The notes beneath the pieces were generated by a model that saw only the letters and a list, made by a program, of their open reading frames with translations, had not been told where the DNA came from and ran no database searches. A DNA stretch of 40,113 bases. It comes from an uncultured Lewinella sp. (lineage in GTDB: Bacteria; Bacteroidota; Bacteroidia; Chitinophagales; Saprospiraceae). This document shows positions 34,407-40,113 of the stretch, in pieces. Position numbers and translations under genes: made by a program. Each line of letters starts with the position of its first letter. Position 1 is the stretch's first letter. The DNA lies in contig CAJXOS010000050.1 of the NCBI GenBank assembly GCA_913057725.1, positions 1-40,113 on the forward strand, in the 5' to 3' direction.

Positions 34407-34527
34407 AACCACCCAAGCCACCCAAGAGCACCTAAGGTTTGAACCATATGAGGCATATAAGGCAGACCCTCAATTACTTCAACTAACTCAACCATCAAAC
34501 CTTCAAACCATCAAACCATCAAACCAA
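34407..34527 (-). repeat. Dispersed repeat copy B at the 3' end of the 5'-nucleotidase gene
   Basis: A 30-bp head (34407-34436; AACCACCCAAGCCACC then CAAGAGCACCTAAG), an AGGCATATAAGGC stretch (34451-34463) and a tandem tract of ACCATCAA-type units (about 34480-34527) running into the stop codon at 34529. It has the same modular order as copy A, 979 bp away. Confidence 0.75.
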
Positions 34528-34528
34528 T

Positions 34529-36094
34529 CTACCTCCCCTTCATAAAGTGAATGACCAAATCCCGGATATCATTCTTTACTACCCGCCCTTCGATGGTAAA
34601 TTGCTCCACCTCATCGTAGGTGATCTCTCCGAGAAAATCGAGATTTGCTTCCCGGCCTTGGGCTACGAATTCAGGTAGAACAACAACATATTTGCCGTCG
34701 GCCTTTAGGGCTTGTCCTTTGATTAACCATTGGCCGCCTTGAGGTTCTGCTTGTAGTCGTTGCATGTAACCTCCTTCCCCTTTATTGGTTTTGTCTCCAG
34801 TGTCAAGGAGCTGCTTGAGTTGGGTGCCGCTTAGCGTCATCCGTACAACTGGGCCGCCATATGGGAAAGAGCGGAGTACATCATAGGCCGTTACTGCTCC
34901 CGATAGGTTGTCATCGAGTCTAAGAGAGCCACTATTAAATAGGTATACGTCGGCCCCTGGCCAAGCCTGTGCGATAGCAGTGCAGGTTAGTTGGCCGTAG
35001 TTGGTCTGTGTAGAACGGGTTGCTGTTTCAGTACCAATAAGAGGCGTACTCAAGGTAGTCAGGACTTCGTCTGGATTGTAACCCATTTTTTCAATCAGGT
35101 CGCCCACCTGCTGTTGCCATTTGTCAACAACTGCGGCGGTGCTGGGATCCTCTGGTGTGTCACTATTAATAGGCACTAGGTCAGAGACCACTCGGCAGAG
35201 TTTGCTACTAGGGTAGTAGGTGAGTTTATGGATATAGACCGTCTTGGCGTTGGCGGCGGCTTTGGTGATCGCTGTTTCACCTACATAACGACTCAGGTGA
35301 TGATGCTCGTGGCCACCCATGAAAAGCGGTAGTCCAGGAACAGCTGCTGCTAAGGCTTCATCTTCATCCACGTTAAGGTGAGTAAGCCCAACGGCAAAAT
35401 CCGTTTCTGCTAGCGCTAATTTAACCTGTGTTTCGAAAGACCGCTCTACATCGCGGTAGGCTACGTAATCTCGTTTATTGAATGGCAGCACCACACCAAC
35501 AATTGCCATCTTATAAGTTTTGCCATTTTGCTCAACAGTGTAAACACTATAGGGAGGCACCGGATTGCCATTTTGCTGAAAGGCACGCCGAGTCCGGTCT
35601 TCCTCAACGTATTGAGCATTGACCGACATGTACTCAAATTCACTTTGATCCAAACGTGATTCCACTAATTCACCACTGCTTAGATCGAATTCATGGTTGC
35701 CAAAAGTGGCGTAGTCGAGCCCCATGGCATTCAGTGTCTCTACCATTTGAAGTCCGGCAATACGCTCACCATTTTCCATTTTTAAAGTGCCCATGAATGA
35801 GGGGCTCAGGAAATCTCCTGCTAGTACCGCAATGGTATTCGGATTTTCAGCTTCCAATTGTCGGAGTAAGCCAGCTACTCGGGCCAGGCCTCCTACTTTG
35901 CCGCCCTCCAGTGGGGCGATTTCGTAGACATCATTGATTTGCAGAATGGTAATCTCCACGGGCGGCTCATCGTTTTGAACGATCTCTACGGGTGGAGGAC
36001 ATGCCGTTAGGAAGAGGCCAAGGAACAAGAGGCCAGTGAGGCGTGAAATAATACTTGATATAGAAAGGGAAAATGATGTAGAAGGGTAGGTCAT
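34529..36094 (-). CDS. 5'-nucleotidase / UshA-family metallophosphatase lipoprotein
   Basis: Releases phosphate from nucleotides (or related phosphoesters) outside the cytoplasm. 521 residues. The N-terminus has a signal with lipobox LTAC (LLFLGLFLTACPPP), so it is a lipoprotein. The metallophosphatase domain shows ITILQINDVYEIAP, VLAGDFLSPS, TFGNHEFDLSSG and MGGHEHHH. The C-terminal nucleotidase domain (about 320-500) includes NYGQLTCTAIAQAWPGADVYLFNSG-type sequence and FPYGGPVVRMTLSG. NDVYEI in place of the usual ND-x-H is a known variant of the family. It stands upstream of the Fpg gene on the same strand but is separated from it by 213 bp with a repeat, so it is likely an independent unit. 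Confidence 0.9.
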   Translation of the reverse strand: MTYPSTSFSLSISSIISRLTGLLFLGLFLTACPPPVEIVQNDEPPVEITILQINDVYEIAPLEGGKVGGLARVAGLLRQLEAENPNTIAVLAGDFLSPSFMGTLKMENGERIAGLQMVETLNAMGLDYATFGNHEFDLSSGELVESRLDQSEFEYMSVNAQYVEEDRTRRAFQQNGNPVPPYSVYTVEQNGKTYKMAIVGVVLPFNKRDYVAYRDVERSFETQVKLALAETDFAVGLTHLNVDEDEALAAAVPGLPLFMGGHEHHHLSRYVGETAITKAAANAKTVYIHKLTYYPSSKLCRVVSDLVPINSDTPEDPSTAAVVDKWQQQVGDLIEKMGYNPDEVLTTLSTPLIGTETATRSTQTNYGQLTCTAIAQAWPGADVYLFNSGSLRLDDNLSGAVTAYDVLRSFPYGGPVVRMTLSGTQLKQLLDTGDKTNKGEGGYMQRLQAEPQGGQWLIKGQALKADGKYVVVLPEFVAQGREANLDFLGEITYDEVEQFTIEGRVVKNDIRDLVIHFMKGR

Positions 36095-36160
36095 GATTAG
36101 GTGGTTAAGTGGGCAGTAATATTACAAAACATCTCCGGTTCGCTTATACTGATAAATAGA

Positions 36161-36194
36161 AAATGCACCAGCCAAGCGTTGGACTGATGCATTT
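36161..36194 (-). terminator. Terminator of the LOG-family gene
   Basis: On the minus strand AAATGCA-CAG-CCAA pairs with TTGG-TG-TGCATTT (mismatched stem spanning 36161-36194) and is followed by TCTATTTATC, 33 bp after the stop at 36227. Confidence 0.65.
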
Positions 36195-36226
36195 CTGTTC
36201 TCTTGATTTTTACTAACTGTTGAGTC

Positions 36227-36958
36227 TTACAGTTTGTAGTTCGGACTAAGCTCTCGAGCTCGTACTTCGTAAAATTCGTTGATGATCTGCATAATCTCGT
36301 CTGGCTCATCTACGATAGGGATAAGATCTAGATCCTGCGGACTAATATTGCCCTCTTTTTCCAACATGGTAGTCTTGATCCACTCCTTTAGTCCGCTCCA
36401 AAATTCAGTACCGACTAAGATCACTGGTACAGGAGTAATCTTACCAGTTTGCACCAGGGTAAGGACTTCAAACAGTTCATCCAAGGTTCCAAAACCGCCT
36501 GGTAATGCGATGAATGCTTGAGCAAATTTTACGAACATGACCTTACGAATGAAGAAATACTTGAAGTTGATATCCTTATCGTGGTCTACGTAGGGATTTG
36601 ATCCTTGCTCGAATGGAAGGTGAATATTGAGACCAACAGATTTACCACCATTAAGATGTGCACCTTTATTTCCGGCCTCCATGATACCAGGGCCTCCACC
36701 GGTGATTACACCATAACCTTCTTCGGTAAGGCGCTGACCAATACGTACGGCCAGCTGATAGTAAGGGTGGTCCGGCTTCGTACGAGCAGAACCGAATACA
36801 CTTACACAAGGCCCTACTAGATTGAGCGTCTCAAAGCCTTGAACGAATTCAGATACGACCTTAAACATCGTCCAGGAGTCCTCACCCTTGATTTGGTGGC
36901 TCCATTTTTTCATATTATGATGCTTCGGACGAAGGTTGTTTTGATTGTTTTCAGACAT
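36227..36958 (-). CDS. LOG-family protein (cytokinin riboside phosphoribohydrolase-like, TIGR00730)
   Basis: 243 residues. The family signatures GGGPGIMEAG (87-96) and PGGFGTLDE (153-161) are both intact, including the Glu and Arg (RKVMF) expected at the active site. LOG proteins hydrolyse nucleoside 5'-monophosphates to free base and ribose 5-phosphate; many bacterial members are still labelled lysine decarboxylase by mistake. An N-terminal polar extension of about 25 residues (MSENNQNNLRPKHHNMKKWS) precedes the fold. Cytoplasmic. Upstream region 36959-37097 is shared with the divergent DUF3298 gene. Confidence 0.93.
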   Translation of the reverse strand: MSENNQNNLRPKHHNMKKWSHQIKGEDSWTMFKVVSEFVQGFETLNLVGPCVSVFGSARTKPDHPYYQLAVRIGQRLTEEGYGVITGGGPGIMEAGNKGAHLNGGKSVGLNIHLPFEQGSNPYVDHDKDINFKYFFIRKVMFVKFAQAFIALPGGFGTLDELFEVLTLVQTGKITPVPVILVGTEFWSGLKEWIKTTMLEKEGNISPQDLDLIPIVDEPDEIMQIINEFYEVRARELSPNYKL

Positions 36959-37070
36959 ATTGCGTTTGTTTTTTCGGGTGAAAAGCCGAGTAAGGTATAA
37001 TTTTTCGGGAAAAAATCCAGAAGCACAACAAAATAGAACCAGAAAAGGATCGTCCTTGAAGATGGGATGT

Positions 37071-37078
37071 TAATTTTG
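37071..37078 (+). promoter_or_regulatory. -7 promoter element TAATTTTG of the DUF3298 lipoprotein gene
   Basis: Exact TAnnTTTG match on the plus strand, 19 bp before the ATG at 37098, so the leader would be very short. No good -33 TTTG. Confidence 0.45.
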
Positions 37079-37097
37079 CGACAAAAGATCAGACTGC

Positions 37098-38309
37098 ATG
37101 AGGCGCTTGCTCAATTGGAAGTTATGGGGAGGAATAATTGTACTCTTTGGAGTACTGTATGCTTGTGTGCCAGATGGTGAGCAAGAGCAAGCGGAATTGA
37201 ACCCGGCAGATAAAAAACTAGAAGCTCAGCAGACGAATAAGTACTACCACCTAAAGGGCTATCTCGATACTCTTTCGATTACCATGGAGCTGATAGAGGA
37301 AACCGACTACCACAATGAGTATGGTCGATTTTTCCGCGGCTTTTACCGCTATGACCAATACGGCGGGCCAATCGCTATTTTTGGAAACTTAGAAGATGAT
37401 GACCAGCTGGTGTTAACTGAACAAGGAGGCTGGGACAATGACCCGCATACTTTCCAAGGAGAATGGGATGAGCGAGGTAACTTTTCAGGACTATGGTTGA
37501 ATGGAAATGGGACTAGTGCCTTTAACTTTCGGTTGGTGCCAGGAGATGAGGCAGTACCACTGCAATGCCTGACTGTAGAGGATTCGATTCGAGCTTTTCC
37601 ACATTGGGAACATTCTCCAACCTTATTCTACGGTGCAGAATGGCTACGCGTTAAGGATAATTGGAATCAACCAGAACTTCAGCGTTTCCTCGATATCGAA
37701 ATTGCAAAAGGCCTCCTAGGAGAACGCTATGCTGGGACGGATCCACTGCCAGTTGGCCTACAAGACCAGCGCAATGATTACCTATCTGAGTATGTAGAAG
37801 AGATGAAGTCGCTTAGAGACGCAGGAATGTTAGATTCACTGGCGGGTCCTGATGCCTTTCTTAGTATGAGTTATAACTACAACTCATCGGTGCAAGTGTA
37901 TTTCAATTCTCCTGAACTACTCACTTTGGGGTATACCGATTATTCCTACTTAGGTGGAGCTCATGGTATGTTTGGTACACAGGTGAAGTCTTATGATTTG
38001 CGCACGCAGCGTGTTCTTGAATTGCGCGATATCCTGAAGCCAGGCTATGAACGCCAAATCGGGCAAGCACTGGACCGTGCCGTACGGATAAAGTACGGGC
38101 TGAAATCCAATCAAGCCCTGGACGCCATCCTTTTCGAAAAGGAAATACAAGCCAACGACAACTTCGGAATAAGCGACAAAGGTATCTTCTTTGTCTATGC
38201 CCCTTATGAGATTGCTCCCTATGCCGCTGGCGAAATTGAGCTCTTCGTTTCCTTTGAGCAAATCAGCGAGTACGTCCAAGAGGAATGGCTACCAGCAACA
38301 GAAGAATAA
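37098..38309 (+). CDS. Lipoprotein with a DUF3298 / RsiV-like domain
   Basis: 403 residues. A lipoprotein signal with lipobox LYAC (Cys23) opens it. Residues about 45-160 form a beta-rich part with the pattern GRFFRGFYRYDQYGGPIAIF. The C-terminal half (about 220-395) carries YTDYSYLGGAHGMFGTQVKS, LRDILKPG and ISDKGIFFVYAPYEIAPYAA followed by GEIELFVSFEQI, the marks of DUF3298, also seen in RsiV anti-sigma factors and PdaC. In RsiV this domain senses lysozyme, but here there is no anti-sigma domain, so only a periplasmic ligand-binding or enzyme-inhibitor role can be guessed. It ends 46 bp from the convergent YeiB-type gene, in a tandem-repeat tract. Confidence 0.85.
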   Translation: MRRLLNWKLWGGIIVLFGVLYACVPDGEQEQAELNPADKKLEAQQTNKYYHLKGYLDTLSITMELIEETDYHNEYGRFFRGFYRYDQYGGPIAIFGNLEDDDQLVLTEQGGWDNDPHTFQGEWDERGNFSGLWLNGNGTSAFNFRLVPGDEAVPLQCLTVEDSIRAFPHWEHSPTLFYGAEWLRVKDNWNQPELQRFLDIEIAKGLLGERYAGTDPLPVGLQDQRNDYLSEYVEEMKSLRDAGMLDSLAGPDAFLSMSYNYNSSVQVYFNSPELLTLGYTDYSYLGGAHGMFGTQVKSYDLRTQRVLELRDILKPGYERQIGQALDRAVRIKYGLKSNQALDAILFEKEIQANDNFGISDKGIFFVYAPYEIAPYAAGEIELFVSFEQISEYVQEEWLPATEE

Positions 38310-38330
38310 GTCGAAGAGTAGGACAAAGCG

Positions 38331-38359
38331 TCCAACCATCCAACCATCCAACTATCTAA
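38331..38359 (-). repeat. Degenerate tandem tract at the 3' end of the DUF418 gene
   Basis: TCCAACCATCCAACCATCCA followed by ACTATCTAAC: units of CCAACCAT on the plus strand, GGTTGGAT on the minus strand, running into the stop codon of the gene ending at 38356. Same unit type and same position relative to the stop as in repeat copies A and B, but without their 30-bp head. Confidence 0.6.
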
Positions 38360-39567
38360 CTTTCCCCCTTCCTAAAAGGCTGCCACTTCAAATACGTACC
38401 ACAACGCCACAACCATTCTAGTGGCCCATATCGGTAATGTTGCAACCACCATTTGCTGAAGTAGGTCTGTATCACGATTAAAACGATGGCGATGACTACC
38501 AAGTAAAGTGTACGGATCTGGCCAATGAGTCCAAGGCCCCAACCGAAAAAGAGAAAGGTTCCAATGATCGACTGCAGGATATAGTTTGTCAATGCCATTC
38601 GACCGTAGGGGGCGAAGAAGGTCAGTTGGTGCTGCCAAGACGCCTTGTGGTACAGTAATATAAAGGCGCACAGAATAATGCCGGTCATGGCCAAGAACAC
38701 CCAGTCAGAGAAATTCATACCCAATACGTGCATAATATGACTGAAGTCCACTGGCTGCGGGGAGGAGGAGAATACTAAGCCGGAGAGAGCCCCTGATACT
38801 ACGAAGCCACCAATGAGCCAGTACATCGTCTTTCGTATGGTCTTAAGTTTGCTTTCGGTATCCCGGAACAGCTTGATCTTACCTAGCCACAGGCCTAGCA
38901 AGAAGTAACCGAAGGTATAGAAAAGTCGACCGAAGGGCTGTAGCTGGAAGTTCATTTTGGTCCTCATGCCATAGTCGGCGTTTTGAGCAAACACATCCCC
39001 CAATGTGCCAGTACTAACGGCCTCGAAATAGGCAGTCTCCAACGGATTCTGAAAACCACTAGGCAAACCGAAAAAGCTTTCATTGCCATGAAGGAAAAAC
39101 ACAAGAAAGCGCGGCAGGCTCAGAAAAAAGATGGCAGCTATGCCTAAAACCCACTTCTTGGGTACTCGATGGAAAGGAATCAGGAAGGGAGCCAACATAG
39201 CATAAATCGTGAGGATGTCTCCACGATAGAAGAGTTGGTGAATATAGCCGATTACCATCAGGAGGGCCGCTCGCCAAAGAAAGCGCCAGGAGAAGTCTGC
39301 TTCCCGCCGGGCAGCCGATTCCATCTGGAGTGAAAAGCTGAGGCCGAAGAGGATGGAGAATAAGGCAAAGAACTTGCCTTGGATAAAGAAAAAGATCAGG
39401 CCTTGCATGATCTGATCCGGCATGCCATTAATGTCCTGCATGAAACCTTCTGGCGCAGGGCCAGCTAGGTATTGCTCGGTAACATGCACTAAAGCTACGC
39501 CAGCTAAGGCAAAACCGCGAAGCGCGTCAATCTGCACAATGCGTGCAGGTTTAGTTGGGTGTTCCAT
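38356..39567 (-). CDS. DUF418 / YeiB-family polytopic membrane protein
   Basis: 403 residues with about nine to ten membrane spans. The family opening RIVQIDALRGFALAGVALVH (9-28) and the closing part GRMALTNYILQSIIG with WLQHYRYGPLEWLWRCGTYL are typical of DUF418 (YeiB) proteins, which are related to the acyltransferase/heparan-N-acetyltransferase fold. The function is unknown in most bacteria; a membrane acyl-transfer or transport role is suspected from fold alone. It stands alone between convergent and divergent neighbours, and its 3' end adjoins a tandem repeat tract. Confidence 0.9.
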   Translation of the reverse strand: MEHPTKPARIVQIDALRGFALAGVALVHVTEQYLAGPAPEGFMQDINGMPDQIMQGLIFFFIQGKFFALFSILFGLSFSLQMESAARREADFSWRFLWRAALLMVIGYIHQLFYRGDILTIYAMLAPFLIPFHRVPKKWVLGIAAIFFLSLPRFLVFFLHGNESFFGLPSGFQNPLETAYFEAVSTGTLGDVFAQNADYGMRTKMNFQLQPFGRLFYTFGYFLLGLWLGKIKLFRDTESKLKTIRKTMYWLIGGFVVSGALSGLVFSSSPQPVDFSHIMHVLGMNFSDWVFLAMTGIILCAFILLYHKASWQHQLTFFAPYGRMALTNYILQSIIGTFLFFGWGLGLIGQIRTLYLVVIAIVLIVIQTYFSKWWLQHYRYGPLEWLWRCGTYLKWQPFRKGES

Positions 39568-39957
39568 TACGTCAGGTGGTTTGAGCTGTGGTGGGTTTCT
39601 TCAGTGGTTAGGATCGTTGGTGTAAAATACAAAATATGATGATAGTTGCTCTTGAGGGCACTGCATTAAGGACTATCACTCAATGGGATAGGTTGCCGGA
39701 TGCCGGGGAACTTTCATTGACAGCTTTGGGTTTGGTCATTACCGCTTGATTATACGGGCTTCAGGGGCTACATTTAGGTGCTTGATCCCTAATATTTACA
39801 CTATCTTCGCCGCAAAATTTACTAGCAGTCGAATAATCAATTTCCGATTTCAGCATTTTAGTGCAGATACAAGTGGTTGCATAAGCACTGATTCAAACTA
39901 AAAAGCTGAATGAAAAGAGGGAATTGATTTTTGACGAGCACTGCAAAATACGACGAA
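39568..39957. other. 390-bp divergent intergenic region (DUF418 gene / metG)
   Basis: AT-rich. Holds the metG promoter and a leader of about 140 nt before its start, plus the promoter side of the DUF418 gene (no exact -7 box seen). No ORF or RNA gene was recognised. The metG leader showed no obvious T-box or strong hairpin. Confidence 0.4.
39782..39809 (+). promoter_or_regulatory. Probable metG promoter (TTG - 17 bp - TATCTTCG)
   Basis: TTG (39782-39784) and TATCTTCG (39802-39809, 7 of 8 of TAnnTTTG) are spaced 17 bp, giving a leader near 140 nt to the ATG at 39958. Confidence 0.45.
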
Positions 39958-40113
39958 ATGAATCGCTATCTCATTACATCTGCCTTACCGTATGCCAATG
40001 GCCCATTGCACTTGGGGCACCTGGCCGGCGCGTACTTGCCTGCTGACATCTACGTACGTTACTTGCGGGCTATGGGCAAGGATGTAGTGTGGGTTTGCGG
40101 TAGTGACGAACAC
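39958..40113 (+). CDS. metG: Methionyl-tRNA synthetase, N-terminal fragment (cut by window edge)
   Basis: Charges tRNA-Met with methionine. Only the first 52 codons are in the window. They read [20 protein letters not shown] and [20 protein letters not shown], with the class I HIGH-type motif as HLGH (18-21), and end in CGSDEH, a fixed landmark of MetRS. The ATG at 39958 gives the family-typical start; a TTG nine codons upstream is in frame but adds residues outside the family. The zinc-binding part, KMSKS motif and anticodon domain lie beyond the edge. Confidence 0.97.
   Translation, partial: MNRYLITSALPYANGPLHLGHLAGAYLPADIYVRYLRAMGKDVVWVCGSDEH

Noticed and set aside
34480-34527. Tandem ACCATCAA tract as a possible CRISPR array
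   Set aside because: Units are about 8 bp with no unique spacers; a degenerate tandem repeat, not a CRISPR.
39931-39957. TTG start for metG nine codons upstream
   Set aside because: It is in frame but adds residues not seen in MetRS; the ATG at 39958 fits the family start.

Overview
The window reads as a chromosomal stretch from a member of the Bacteroidota, most likely a Saprospiria / Lewinella-like marine bacterium. The signs are these. Many start regions carry a -7 box of the form TAnnTTTG, typical of the phylum, and there is little Shine-Dalgarno signal. There are numerous secreted proteins and lipoproteins, a CHU_C-type (gliding-motility-associated) domain, a VPS10/BNR exoprotein, a fused alpha/beta E1 dehydrogenase and a PaaZ phenylacetate gene. 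The class-level placement is inference; the phylum placement is fairly firm. No rRNA, tRNA, CRISPR, IS element or prophage was seen.

Layout. 1-3847 (-): 5' part of a very large secreted protein (CUB-like and jelly-roll modules, then at least eight Ig-like repeats), cut by the left edge. 4016-4510 (+): folK. 4583-9820 (-): VPS10/BNR-repeat exoprotein and an ABC half-transporter. 10215-16525 (+): penicillin-binding protein 1A overlapping a HEAT-repeat/cyclophilin lipoprotein, then gcvT and a GbsR/MarR-type regulator. 16610-22705 (-): serA, an Old Yellow Enzyme reductase, a lipoprotein SPFH/prohibitin protein, an amidase and a small secreted protein, most separated by strong hairpin terminators. 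22908-25855: CvpA (+), a small membrane protein (-) and a thioredoxin-fold lipoprotein (-), with a palindrome-rich intergenic region between the last two that may encode a small RNA. 26063-28694 (+): a YkgJ-type cysteine-cluster protein and paaZ. 28831-33014 (-): an operon-like run of enoyl-CoA hydratase/isomerase, DUF1841-like protein, fused E1 dehydrogenase and a membrane/CHU_C hybrid protein. 33178-39567: a small acidic membrane peptide, a zinc-less Fpg/Nei glycosylase bracketed by direct repeats, a 5'-nucleotidase-family lipoprotein, a LOG-family protein, a DUF3298 lipoprotein and a YeiB/DUF418 membrane protein. 39958-40113 (+): start of metG, cut by the right edge.

Most interesting signals. 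(1) paaZ and the enoyl-CoA hydratase gene, 6.4 kb apart and on opposite strands, share an 18-bp imperfect palindrome (16/18 identical) placed directly after the -7 box. It looks like a TetR-type operator defining a phenylacetate regulon. (2) A perfect 17-bp inverted repeat folds the start codon of the CHU_C hybrid gene into a stem. (3) A 30-bp element repeated directly on both sides of the Fpg gene, plus degenerate GGTTnGAT tandem tracts directly after the stop codons of three minus-strand genes, form a dispersed repeat family. (4) Four palindromes lie within about 170 bp downstream of a lone promoter-like -7 box. Most other genes are ordinary housekeeping or family-level functions.
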